From the NCBI GenBank assembly GCA_017448985.1, contig JAFSKL010000026.1:62001-126000 (forward strand): a DNA stretch of 64,000 nucleotides. The letters are read 5' to 3'. A program made the translations under genes and the position numbers. This stretch comes from Paludibacteraceae bacterium (GTDB lineage: Bacteria > Bacteroidota > Bacteroidia > Bacteroidales > Paludibacteraceae). Shown here piece after piece: positions 1-8,811 of the stretch; position 1 is the first letter of the stretch; each line of letters begins with the position of its first letter. Below the pieces are notes generated by a model, which searched no databases, was not told where the DNA came from, and saw nothing but the letters and a program-made list of their open reading frames with translations.

Positions 1-12
1 TCATTTTTATGC

Positions 13-378
13 TTAACCGGATACAATCACATCCTTATCTATAAGCGACATCATTAGATAATCATAAATAGTCGGTTGCAGCGAAAGTTGAAGTCCTTCA
101 AAATAGGCATAAATCCTATCATTAATCTCCTTCAGATATTTAGACGCACTATCCCATTCATAGATATTGCCGTATACCCCCTCAAAGTTCTCACAAATCA
201 ATTCAATAGGTAGTTGGCATAATATATCTAACATATCAATTACTTTCGGCAGATCATTCATCGAAGGTAATTTACGTCCTAACCTCTCGGGATTCCTCAT
301 ACTAGACGCAATGCTTGCCCCTGCACCAAGTACAACCAAGTGCATCCCTCCCATAATATGCGCCTCTCGTATTGTCAT
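13..378 (-). pseudogene. SIR2-like protein, N-terminal fragment
   Basis: The 121-residue product opens with a Rossmann-type glycine motif (VVLGAGAS, residues 15-22) typical of SIR2-like domains in bacterial NAD-consuming defence proteins. Its end, around PTIYDYLMMSLIDKDVIVS, resembles the stretch that in such proteins runs directly into an FNWD-type motif, but here a stop follows at once. Family members are usually several hundred residues long, so this is best read as a truncated copy. Met12 is an alternative start and would place the glycine motif near the N-terminus, as is normal. It has its own promoter at 518-549 and is not in the neighbouring radical SAM operon. SIR2 assignment is moderate; truncation is inferred from family knowledge. 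Confidence 0.5.
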
Positions 379-517
379 ATTTCCAAAATCCCCTAACCCT
401 CTAATCCTTTCTTCCTCTTACTTCCATCTTCAAATTTCTTTACATTCAACATTCGATTTTCTTGCGCACATATGCGCATCTTCGCACACGCACTCATGCA
501 CACAGCATTTCAGTGCG

Positions 518-559
518 CAAAGATACAAAAAAAAAATGACATATACAAATGCATATGCC
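518..559 (-). promoter_or_regulatory. Bacteroidota-type promoter with palindromic operator (SIR2 fragment)
   Basis: Read on the minus strand, a -7 element TATCTTTG (518-525) lies exactly 20 bp from a TTTG -33 element (546-549), with a run of ten T in the spacer. An imperfect inverted repeat, GACATAT (538-544) and ATATGCC (553-559), straddles the -33 element and could be an operator. The remaining sequence up to 706 is AT-rich and holds nothing else I can support. The transcribed leader (about 380-510) contains alternating purine-pyrimidine tracts such as TGCGCATATGTGCGC. Confidence 0.7.
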
Positions 560-706
560 ACTTTTTGTAAAATATTTTGTTTTTGTAATCACTTTTGCTC
601 ATTTTACCCAGTTTCGTTCTATTTTCTCTGGTTCACTTAAGCAAGATACTGAAAAGAAACAATACGTAGAGCTTTGTCTCAGTTTTCGCTCATTAGTTAG
701 AAATAT

Positions 707-2293
707 TTATGCGTATTCTTTCCATGATATATGGGGATAAACATCTATTGATGCCAAATAATCATAATCCATCGGTTTGTGTGCAATATTATATCCCTCT
801 AGATTATAAAATCTGACACCAAATGTATCCGCATTCCCCCTCCCAAAATCTGAAATATCGGATGAATCGATATTGGGAATATCCTTGATTATTTTGCAAC
901 AAAATGAATTTAAATCACATTCGGCTCCTCCATTCAAGTCCGGTGCTATATCTTTTGCTGTTATACCATATTTCTTAAGATTTATTGCAATTTGGCATAA
1001 TTCTTTGACTGGCCTACTTTTTGAGTCGACACAAGTTTGCTCCCATGCGATTGCATTACGTACACGTAAATCATCATTCCATACCACAAAAATCCCTTTC
1101 CTCTCTGCAAATTTTGAGCTTCCATCTTTGCTACATAACAAACCATCCTTTAGAATAGACTCTTTCTTTGATGCAGGAAAATAATGATATACTACCTTCT
1201 CGCCATCTGCAAATAAATCTTCTACTGTTTTAATTTCCCTTTTGGGCGACTTTTTATCGCATAAATTGATTTCTGGCAAGAAACGACAACCTCCATTACA
1301 TAAACTTTCAAATTTACAATCAGCGCACGTATTATTTTTTATTCTATCACGGAAATCAACAAATGCAGCATTGGATTGCCAAATATCAAGCATCGTATTC
1401 TTACGTAAATCACCATACATATCTGTGCCCACCATAAATGAACATGGGTACATTTTCAAATCCTCTGAAATGAACGCCGAAAAACGAGCTGCTTCACATG
1501 ATTCAAGTAAGAATGCCGGGACATCCATCATCTGCACAATTCCGGACACACTACAACTATCGAAACCAATTTTTACTACTTTACAATCCGATGCCACTTG
1601 GAAGAACTGCCTCAACTTGTTACCATCTATAGGTCGCAAAACACAACTCTTATTTATTGGCTTGTAATTCAAGAAAATAATCGCATTTACATACTGCAAA
1701 AAATCAGGAGGATTCTGCATCCAAGAGATTGCAGTATCTACCATATCTTCTTTCAATATCATGTGCAAATTCAACCGTATTCCAAAACTAGCGATTCTTC
1801 TGATCTTTCCTTCAAATCGCGCATCAAATGGAGGGTATGCACTTATTGCCATCGCACCGCAGTTCTCAGCAGTAAATTGCAGAATCTCATCCGGCAAACC
1901 ATCCCCGTTTGTTGTATATGATGGCACAATATTATGCTCTTTAATCAATCGCAGAATCTCACAAAATTTAGGATGCTGATTTGGATTGCCTCCACCCAAG
2001 GCAATTTGCAAAACGCCCAATTCCTGTGCTTGCTTAACAACTCTCTGCAAGTCACTAAGTGCCATATGCGCACCATTTCTATCGGATTGACGATAGCAAA
2101 AGCCACATCCTCTTTCGCAATAATTGGTTATGGAGACATCCAATAACTCCGGACCATCCTTCGACCAGAATGGCTCCTCATAACCCTTCTCCTCTTTTCG
2201 GATAAACATACCCGTCTTCTGATTGAAAAGAGTTCGATAATGCTGCTCCGGATGTTGTGTTATAATCAAATTACCAAGCATCATTTGTCGCAT
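707..2293 (-). CDS. radical SAM/SPASM protein with ADP-ribosyltransferase-like C-terminal domain
   Basis: A radical SAM core carries the [4Fe-4S] motif CERGCGFC (Cys59, Cys63, Cys66, a CX3CX2C pattern) and a glycine-rich GGGNP segment for S-adenosylmethionine binding. A SPASM-type auxiliary-cluster region follows (about residues 265-340: CEAARF, YPCSF, CADCKFESLCNGGC). From about residue 370 a further domain begins (VVYHYFPASKKESILKDGLL), resembling the opening of ART/DarT-like folds; that part is a weak inference. SPASM proteins often modify ribosomally made peptides or proteins. The start overlaps the end of the preceding TNSSST gene by 23 nt, so the two are probably translationally coupled, and that protein is the obvious candidate substrate. 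Last gene of the operon starting at 6758. Confidence 0.8.
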   Translation of the reverse strand: MRQMMLGNLIITQHPEQHYRTLFNQKTGMFIRKEEKGYEEPFWSKDGPELLDVSITNYCERGCGFCYRQSDRNGAHMALSDLQRVVKQAQELGVLQIALGGGNPNQHPKFCEILRLIKEHNIVPSYTTNGDGLPDEILQFTAENCGAMAISAYPPFDARFEGKIRRIASFGIRLNLHMILKEDMVDTAISWMQNPPDFLQYVNAIIFLNYKPINKSCVLRPIDGNKLRQFFQVASDCKVVKIGFDSCSVSGIVQMMDVPAFLLESCEAARFSAFISEDLKMYPCSFMVGTDMYGDLRKNTMLDIWQSNAAFVDFRDRIKNNTCADCKFESLCNGGCRFLPEINLCDKKSPKREIKTVEDLFADGEKVVYHYFPASKKESILKDGLLCSKDGSSKFAERKGIFVVWNDDLRVRNAIAWEQTCVDSKSRPVKELCQIAINLKKYGITAKDIAPDLNGGAECDLNSFCCKIIKDIPNIDSSDISDFGRGNADTFGVRFYNLEGYNIAHKPMDYDYLASIDVYPHISWKEYA

Positions 2294-2687
2294 CGAAAAT
2301 CAAGTTATCCCCTTCGATTACAAAACAGGATGTACAGAAATAAGTTTGAATCTCATCCACGTCACTATGTAAGCGTCCCATATATACTCCGTATCCATTT
2401 TCCTGAGCCTCCTTCAATCTCCGATAGGTTTGCTCTGAGAAAACTTGCTTTATATATGTCTCTATAGACAACCCTGTTTCGTTCCATTTGTCTCTTCCTA
2501 CAAATGAATCAATCGGTTTCAAGTCGCTTTTTATCTGATTGAATAAATCTTCATAAATATCCCTAAATGCCGAATCCGGACTAATTCCGACAGCCTTAAT
2601 GAATTGTGGCAAAGTTAATTCACCTTTCGTCATCACCACAAAGCATGTTGATGAACTATTTGTAACAAAATCAGTCTTTATCTTCAT
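2271..2687 (-). CDS. small protein with TNSSST N-terminal motif, radical SAM partner candidate
   Basis: The 138-residue product begins MKIKTDFVTNSSSTCFV. This N-terminus (variants of F-V-[TS]-N-S-S-S-S-[SF]) recurs at the very start of many otherwise unrelated bacterial and phage proteins and has no function known to me. The rest is soluble, has no transmembrane segment, and contains three cysteines (one in STCF, two in the FCTSCF pair). It overlaps the upstream 133-aa gene by an ATGA junction and the downstream radical SAM gene by 23 nt. A role as substrate or recognition partner of the radical SAM enzyme is inferred from this coupling only. Confidence 0.65.
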   Translation of the reverse strand: MKIKTDFVTNSSSTCFVVMTKGELTLPQFIKAVGISPDSAFRDIYEDLFNQIKSDLKPIDSFVGRDKWNETGLSIETYIKQVFSEQTYRRLKEAQENGYGVYMGRLHSDVDEIQTYFCTSCFVIEGDNLIFDATNDAW

Positions 2688-3085
2688 AACTGTTCTTTTA
2701 GCAATAATAAGTTTTCTATCCGGTCAGCTAATTTATCTTCAAACATCAGGCTATCTATGCTCCCGTCACCGAATGACAGCGAATCATACACAATAATCGT
2801 ATAGCCTGGATTCGCCTCTTTCTCGGCTATCAATCTATCTGCCCATTTCTTGCTAATACAATATCGTACGTGCAGATATTGTTTCAAGTCATCATACTCG
2901 GATTTATAATACTGCTCATACTCATCTTCCACATAATGGCATTCAGCAAAGATACTATTGTACATATTTGTAAACATAGCCTTTGCATACCCGCGTTCAG
3001 CTCTGGCACGCTGGAGAAACAAATCTAAAGTTAGATTCTTGTTCACTACCATTAGATATTTATATGAATCATATCCGTATCTCAT
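2684..3085 (-). CDS. hypothetical protein, 133 aa
   Basis: I do not recognise this protein. It is acidic, probably mostly helical, rich in tyrosine (MRYGYDSYKYLM, HYVEDEYEQYYKSEYDD) and has no signal peptide or membrane segment. The gene is held by 4-nt ATGA overlaps on both sides, with the STAND NTPase upstream and the TNSSST protein downstream, so it almost certainly belongs to the same functional unit. Expression of the four genes at roughly fixed ratios through translational coupling is likely. Confidence 0.6.
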   Translation of the reverse strand: MRYGYDSYKYLMVVNKNLTLDLFLQRARAERGYAKAMFTNMYNSIFAECHYVEDEYEQYYKSEYDDLKQYLHVRYCISKKWADRLIAEKEANPGYTIIVYDSLSFGDGSIDSLMFEDKLADRIENLLLLKEQL

Positions 3086-5550
3086 AGCGTCTTAATAAAC
3101 GATTTTAGTTTCTCACTCTTAGCCTTTCCATATACATGCCCTACTTGATCCTGAGGTTTAAACCGACTATAATATTGACGATATATGCGGCTTGCACCCG
3201 TATCAAACGGTGCGAGGTATAACAAATGCTCAAATACGACATGCATTTCCGAGTTCTCATCCATATTATCTAATACTGTTTGCGTTTGTTCTAACAAGTG
3301 ATCTCTAACGCTATTTTTCCGTTCCCATGTTCTCTTGTTAGGCCATGCAGTATCTACATATGTTGCGAGTTCGGCATCATCAAATGATTCTAGCATGTCA
3401 AGTAGTATTCGTATGCTTAACTTATGCTTCTCATTCCACCTACCATTATATACAAGCATAGGGGCAATATCCATATTCTCTCGCAAATATCGCCTCATAT
3501 CTACGATATCTGTCTCAGAAATTCGGTCTTCTCGCACATCCCATATATACTGCAGAAAAGCAATCTCATACCATGATTGTGTACGAAAATAATCTACAAT
3601 ATTACTTTTGTGCGAGTCTTTACTATATAGAAAGAGAAATCCCATAATACCCTCTCTGAGCGTATGTTTTTCTGCCGTGTACTTCCCCACCAGTTCCTTA
3701 AAGCGATCAAAAGAATCAGCCGCTATTACATCAATCATATAATGCGCGATCAAGAAGTCTCTAAATTCGTCATACGTGAAGTTTACCACTTCACTTCCAA
3801 AGACTTCACCATTCAAATCCTTCCTTATTATAATATTGGAATCTATGAATCTATGGATAATTCGTCTTTGGTCTGAATTAAGTACTGGTAATATCTCATC
3901 CATCTTGACATTCATGAACGAATCGCGCTCTATCATCAAACGGACTATGGTTTTTATAAAGAATGCAATATCAGAACTCGATATTTCATATCCGTCTTGT
4001 CGGAATTGAGCGACAACGCTGCTCTGCATCTTATTGTAGTATGCACTAAAAAGCTGCTCTTTCTGCAAATGCGTCACCATACCTAAGGTTTCATTCTCAT
4101 AAGCCTCGCTAAAAATTCGTAGTAATAGTAGATTCTTTCCTAACTGAGTTTTGACCTCGGATGAAAAACTTGCGTTGATGTTAAAATACTCACAGTAGTT
4201 TCCTATCAGAATATTCTCTTGACTATCACGCAGCCTCTGATATATATCATTATTTATTATCTTCCGGTCAAACGATGTAAGTAGATTCGGATAATGTAGA
4301 TTATAGTACTCTGTCCTACAGGTCAATATTACCTTAATAAACTCCTTTTGTAATAATATATTTAACAAGTTTTGCAGGTTGTTTGCAAATACACCTGGAT
4401 TGGTATTCTCATTCAGTCCGTCTATAATCAACACAAAGTATTTTCTTTGCTGAACACAAAACCGCTCTATATATCCTATTAACTCACCAATAGAATAATT
4501 TTGCTCAGGATATATCATTTGAGCAAGTGAATTACCTACATTATTGGCATCTATCTCATATCCGTTGATATACGCGAATGGGATATAATGAGGCAATAAT
4601 ACATGATCTACTAAATCGCATATTACATTCGTTTTCCCCTGACCGGCTTTAGCTGTTAAAAGGCATATGTTCGATGTAAAGTATTGAGCACTTTCAATTT
4701 GACGCTCTATTTTTTTGACAGCAAAATACCCAAGCGTATAGTCAGGATTCAACTCTCCTTTCTTCGACTGGAGATATGCTGAGATTTGGTTAACTGTTTG
4801 CCGCAAATTTAAGAAATCAAAGTCTTTTGTGTTATCTTGAATGGTCTGTAGAGAATAATCGAATAAAGGCCAATCTTTTAATCTACTTTTCTGGTTGTAG
4901 TAGTCGAAATTCAAAGCTGCGGTTTCACGATAGAACTTGGGGTAAAAGAAGAATGGATCTACAAAATAGCGCAAATTCTCTTTTAATTCATCATCCTCTA
5001 GAAATACATTCGGCAAATATTTCTTGGTATCAAGATTCTGCTTTAGATGGAATTTATTAAAGAACCGCTTGTACTGAAACTTACCATTACCCAATATATA
5101 ATTAACGGAAGCTAATATCTCTTCCTTCAAATCATACTTCTTAGTTTCCGGATTAAACTTTCCATGCCGGAAATGATTAAAGTCAAAAGGTAATTGATAA
5201 TCTTTATAATCTCCCCTCCCTGTTGTAATGATTATTCGTTCCATCCCATGGCATCGCATGGCATACCCCAATTCCGTTTGTACATTCGGATTAGGGAGAG
5301 CCTTATCTCCTGCGAACGCAATAGGAGTTATATCCGCGACAAAAATATCACAGTCTTCTATATTCTTAAGTACTGCGCTTGGTATATCTACAGAGCCCTC
5401 CTTCCCCCACGTCGATTCCTTATACAGGAATGTATATCCGTATTCTGCTTGAATATCATTACATGCTGCATTTATAGCATTGCGGATAACTGACCAATTG
5501 GGCTTCACATCCGACTGCCACGAGAAAAATATAGTAAACTGCTGTTCCAT
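3082..5550 (-). CDS. TIR/deoxyribosyltransferase-like STAND NTPase (NLR-like)
   Basis: The N-terminal domain (about residues 5-155) starts FTIFFSWQSD, continues DCDIFVADIT and has NPNVQTELGYA (Glu93), a TIR-like or nucleoside 2-deoxyribosyltransferase-like pattern found in bacterial NAD or nucleotide-cleaving effectors. A STAND/NACHT-type NTPase follows, with Walker A KAGQGKTN (301-308), Walker B VLIIDGLNEN (Asp377) and a sensor-like ILTCRTEYY. The C-terminal 400 residues are helical and could sense a trigger. The expected role is an abortive-infection sensor-effector: ligand binding, oligomerisation, then nucleotide depletion. It follows the MBL-fold gene by 14 nt and overlaps the 133-aa gene by 4 nt. 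Domain types are well supported; the biological role is inferred. Confidence 0.75.
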   Translation of the reverse strand: MEQQFTIFFSWQSDVKPNWSVIRNAINAACNDIQAEYGYTFLYKESTWGKEGSVDIPSAVLKNIEDCDIFVADITPIAFAGDKALPNPNVQTELGYAMRCHGMERIIITTGRGDYKDYQLPFDFNHFRHGKFNPETKKYDLKEEILASVNYILGNGKFQYKRFFNKFHLKQNLDTKKYLPNVFLEDDELKENLRYFVDPFFFYPKFYRETAALNFDYYNQKSRLKDWPLFDYSLQTIQDNTKDFDFLNLRQTVNQISAYLQSKKGELNPDYTLGYFAVKKIERQIESAQYFTSNICLLTAKAGQGKTNVICDLVDHVLLPHYIPFAYINGYEIDANNVGNSLAQMIYPEQNYSIGELIGYIERFCVQQRKYFVLIIDGLNENTNPGVFANNLQNLLNILLQKEFIKVILTCRTEYYNLHYPNLLTSFDRKIINNDIYQRLRDSQENILIGNYCEYFNINASFSSEVKTQLGKNLLLLRIFSEAYENETLGMVTHLQKEQLFSAYYNKMQSSVVAQFRQDGYEISSSDIAFFIKTIVRLMIERDSFMNVKMDEILPVLNSDQRRIIHRFIDSNIIIRKDLNGEVFGSEVVNFTYDEFRDFLIAHYMIDVIAADSFDRFKELVGKYTAEKHTLREGIMGFLFLYSKDSHKSNIVDYFRTQSWYEIAFLQYIWDVREDRISETDIVDMRRYLRENMDIAPMLVYNGRWNEKHKLSIRILLDMLESFDDAELATYVDTAWPNKRTWERKNSVRDHLLEQTQTVLDNMDENSEMHVVFEHLLYLAPFDTGASRIYRQYYSRFKPQDQVGHVYGKAKSEKLKSFIKTL

Positions 5551-5564
5551 GGTACTTGCTTAAT

Positions 5565-6758
5565 TTAATAAATATATCTCACTCCCCCATTATTCCAATC
5601 TAACACGACTGCTTTGCTTGCTTGCCCATTCGCATCCCACTCCGATAAACTCAGCACCGGATTCCAGTACTGTATTACCGCAGGGCTATATATACCGTTG
5701 TAAGCCCCATCTCTTCCCATAAGAACCACTTTCTGAAGCCGATTTGGAACAACCACATGACCATTGTCACTACCATGATGCGACACACAATAGTAATCCG
5801 CTACCGACATTGCAGTCATCGACTGAACTTGCCTTTTAAATACATTCCATCCGTCTTGTTCCAAATCCCCCGGACAAATCATTTGCTTATCCAAAAATTG
5901 AAATGCATAGACTACTGAACTGTTATTCATTTTCTTCTCCACTCTATTGGGTACTGCCTCATTATATTGCTGCTTACGTATCCTGCATTCCGGATAGAGA
6001 ACCGACATCCACGAATTGATTGATACTCCAATAACGGGTTCGTAACAAGCCACCCCCATCGAATTCAACTTCCGCAGCACTTTATTGGCTGTTCGAGACG
6101 AGTAAGCATAATATAGATTCAAATAGAATTTCGTATGCTGATTTATATAACCATCACGGATTAAAAAAGGTATTCCGGAAATATGATCATAATGCCAATG
6201 AGTAAGAAAGAAACGAGATATTTTCAAGTTTGCCAGATTGGTATTCAATCTTTGAGCAATATCATCAAAACAAGTTTGAATATTCCAATATCGGTTCCCT
6301 ATTCCATAATCAATTGCTCCGCAATCCACCATCCAAATCTGATGTTCATCATGCTGCATATGCCGATACTGAACAAGCAGAATGCTGCAATTCCCATGCC
6401 CGACATTAACGTGATAAGATTGAACATCAACCACATTCCCAAGCTGCTCATTATCAATTGAATATTGTTTGCTATATAAACGATTACGATAATAGAAATT
6501 CTTTCTCTGCCTTGTTCTCGCTAACGGATCATCATATGCCGGTGTAAACTGTCTCGTATCCGCATCATAATACACATACTGTCCCTCATGCAACTCGCGT
6601 TCCGTCCCCTCCAACGTCGGCATTTCTTCATACACTCTTGCTACAAGTATCACCTGCTCTCCCTGCGCTTCGACACTCTCAAATAGGATTGTATATACTT
6701 CTCTCCCATTTGCCGTCTTAAAAGCATGAATACTCTCTATAAAATACAAGTCTTTCAT
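5565..6758 (-). CDS. MBL-fold metallohydrolase (ComEC/Rec2-like)
   Basis: The metallo-beta-lactamase core begins near residue 115 (YHVNVGHGNCSILL) and carries the metal-binding motif THWHYDH (His187, His189, Asp191, His192), a later PGD and an SHHGSDNGH element as in ComEC-type MBL domains. About 110 residues of unassigned sequence precede it. There is no membrane segment, so it is a soluble hydrolase, not a transporter. It is the first gene of the operon with the STAND NTPase (14-nt gap). Stand-alone MBL proteins accompany some AVAST-like STAND systems, which fits a defence accessory role. Substrate unknown. Confidence 0.75.
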   Translation of the reverse strand: MKDLYFIESIHAFKTANGREVYTILFESVEAQGEQVILVARVYEEMPTLEGTERELHEGQYVYYDADTRQFTPAYDDPLARTRQRKNFYYRNRLYSKQYSIDNEQLGNVVDVQSYHVNVGHGNCSILLVQYRHMQHDEHQIWMVDCGAIDYGIGNRYWNIQTCFDDIAQRLNTNLANLKISRFFLTHWHYDHISGIPFLIRDGYINQHTKFYLNLYYAYSSRTANKVLRKLNSMGVACYEPVIGVSINSWMSVLYPECRIRKQQYNEAVPNRVEKKMNNSSVVYAFQFLDKQMICPGDLEQDGWNVFKRQVQSMTAMSVADYYCVSHHGSDNGHVVVPNRLQKVVLMGRDGAYNGIYSPAVIQYWNPVLSLSEWDANGQASKAVVLDWNNGGVRYIY

Positions 6759-6800
6759 TTTAACACCGTAACCTTACACCGAATGATTTAAGCACAGCGC

Positions 6801-8396
6801 CTAAATCATCCCCCTTCCTTTGAGCTTAAACCAATTCCATGCCAAGCATGCCACCACCTCAATCACTAACACGATTGGCAACCACCTCCGCAACCTCGCA
6901 TTCGTCTTTGCAATCTGCACACCATACGCAGCAAAGAGCATCAGCATCGGCCATATCGGCATATGGAATCGCCCGGACTGCGCAAACGCGCTCATCACCA
7001 GCACCGCCAAATACCCCAATGTATAGGCCAATATAAACACATGTCGTCGCCACTCGCCGCTTATCAGCATCATAATCATTACCAAAATTACGAAAAAAGA
7101 CAATATATTCTTAATATAACTTCCCCCTGACAACTGAAGCTGCAGTAACTGTCCTTCATGAGCTGCATTGAAAGTTGGGAACGGAATCGTAAAGATAAGC
7201 GGAGCAAACACCGCTGCACTCGCATATTTGGCGAAACTCTGCTGTCCGCCCTTTTCATACTTTCTACTTGCGCGCCACTCCATATTTTGTGCTTGACTAT
7301 CGGATTGCACTTTTTCTACCAAGTCTTTCGATTGAGTTCGGATTCGATCACCCATTGATACCACCAATACAGCTCCGACCAATAATCCGGCCAGCACTTT
7401 TTTCCCAGTATTCATTACACGCTGGGAGGCCATTACGATATGGGCAAACACGGCCAAAAAGAACACTATACCTAATGCCGAACGGAAGAACATCAATGCC
7501 AAACCGGCTAATATACCCGGAAGTAATGCCCTAAAAGTATATTTCTTTCCGGATGTTAATACTCGATCGAAGTTATCCACTGCTAAACAACATAGGAACA
7601 CCATATCTGCCTCCTTAAACATATTGCCGCACCAATAGATGATATTCGGATTAAGTGCCACAAAGATGGCTGCTAATCGCGCCGTGCCTTCGCCAAAATG
7701 GCGTTTTGCTACACGATAGATACTGATGGCGCAATAGGCTCCGACAAGACATTTCACCAACATCGGTATAAAAACATCGCTCCAATCGCCCCAAATTGCA
7801 TATCCTACAGCTAACCAAAGGGGATAGCCGATATCATCTATCGCTGATCCATTATAATCTATTATTTCACTAAATGTCATAGATGAATCTCCTGTTAACC
7901 ACAATGCTAAATCCTTCGCGAATGGCATATACCAATCCACATCAGATCCATCTCCATATGCTGTGCCATAATGCTCTGGGTTGAAAAAGAAATAACAATA
8001 TAACACCCATAAGAATCGAATCACCACTCCCGCTATGAATATGTTTTTTATAAATACTTTTTCTTTCGACCTACTCCAACCCTTCGACATAGTCTGTCCG
8101 CCGTAGAAGAAAAGCACGATCGAGATAACGGCCGTAAACCACAAATCGAAGCTCGGTACATACCCGAATGCCATCCAGCATGCGAACATCGCCACGAAGA
8201 AGAACACCATGCTCTTCCCCGTCAACCAGTTCGGTATCGTCCGCTCCCCTTTCTGCATTGGAACGGCCATGTCCATACCAAACCGCTGCATCCATCGCTC
8301 CCGCCATCCGCGAGGACGATTCTGGGGGGGGGGTATTGGGCCTTGCATCATCTGCCCCATTGGCGGTTGATTATATGTATTGTGATTATTTACCAT
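6801..8396 (-). CDS. polytopic membrane protein, GT-C/ArnT-like glycosyltransferase candidate
   Basis: The 531-residue protein has a proline/glutamine-rich cytosolic start (about 60 residues), then roughly ten to twelve hydrophobic helices. The loop after the second or third helix contains AYGDGSDVDWYMPFAKDLA, an acidic pattern typical of GT-C enzymes that use polyprenyl-phosphate sugars. PNIIYWCGNMFKEADMVF and the late QSGRFHMPIWPMLMLFAAYG also match the dolichyl-phosphate-mannose transferase-like superfamily. A role in surface glycan or lipid glycosylation is inferred. A ten-C run on the coding strand (8324-8333) lies within the first 25 codons. It is flanked by defence genes, away from the main polysaccharide block. 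Confidence 0.65.
   Translation of the reverse strand: MVNNHNTYNQPPMGQMMQGPIPPPQNRPRGWRERWMQRFGMDMAVPMQKGERTIPNWLTGKSMVFFFVAMFACWMAFGYVPSFDLWFTAVISIVLFFYGGQTMSKGWSRSKEKVFIKNIFIAGVVIRFLWVLYCYFFFNPEHYGTAYGDGSDVDWYMPFAKDLALWLTGDSSMTFSEIIDYNGSAIDDIGYPLWLAVGYAIWGDWSDVFIPMLVKCLVGAYCAISIYRVAKRHFGEGTARLAAIFVALNPNIIYWCGNMFKEADMVFLCCLAVDNFDRVLTSGKKYTFRALLPGILAGLALMFFRSALGIVFFLAVFAHIVMASQRVMNTGKKVLAGLLVGAVLVVSMGDRIRTQSKDLVEKVQSDSQAQNMEWRASRKYEKGGQQSFAKYASAAVFAPLIFTIPFPTFNAAHEGQLLQLQLSGGSYIKNILSFFVILVMIMMLISGEWRRHVFILAYTLGYLAVLVMSAFAQSGRFHMPIWPMLMLFAAYGVQIAKTNARLRRWLPIVLVIEVVACLAWNWFKLKGRGMI
8324..8333. repeat. homopolymer run, ten G on plus strand
   Basis: Ten consecutive G (C on the coding strand) encode the IPPPQ segment close to the N-terminus of the membrane glycosyltransferase candidate. 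Slipped-strand change by one base would terminate translation early, so the run could work as a contingency switch. The frame is open in the present sequence. Confidence 0.6.
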
Positions 8397-8431
8397 TGGT
8401 CATAATAAATTGAAGATTTAAGATTGAAGAT

Positions 8432-8791
8432 TTAAGATTTGAGTTTCTCTTTCGCAGTTTTGACACTTGAGAAAAGAATCTTATAAATCTCATCTAGATC
8501 GTTCATTAACTCATCATACTGATTCTTTGATATAAATTCAGAGCCATAGAGAACCTTGAGCCAGTACATCGTCTCATTGGCTTCTTTGAGTGCGATATGC
8601 AACTTATGCACAAAATCCGCTTTGCTTTCGGCATCACATGCTTCACTGTAGTTGGCTCCAATACTGGTTCCGCTACGCTGGATTTGATCCGAATTGTTGT
8701 ATTCATGTTGTTCTTCTCGGAGGTACTTACGGAGTTTGTTTATCTTTACCGAGAAGGCGATGCACTTATCTAATATTTCTGATTTGGTCAT
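8432..8791 (-). CDS. four-helix-bundle protein (23S rRNA IVS/S23 family)
   Basis: The 119-residue product matches the four-helix-bundle (IVP/S23) family: an N-terminal helix with FSVKINKLRKYL, the conserved QIQRSGTSIGANYSEA segment and a long ADFVHKLHIALKEANETMYWLKVL helix. Such proteins are encoded in 23S rRNA intervening sequences and as free genes near surface-glycan loci; biochemical function is not established. The gap to the GT-C gene (8397-8431) contains a short tandem repeat of GAAGATT/TAAGATT units. A second family member occurs at 60886-61260. Confidence 0.8.
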   Translation of the reverse strand: MTKSEILDKCIAFSVKINKLRKYLREEQHEYNNSDQIQRSGTSIGANYSEACDAESKADFVHKLHIALKEANETMYWLKVLYGSEFISKNQYDELMNDLDEIYKILFSSVKTAKEKLKS

Positions 8792-8811
8792 GATTAATTT
8801 CTATTCTTCCC

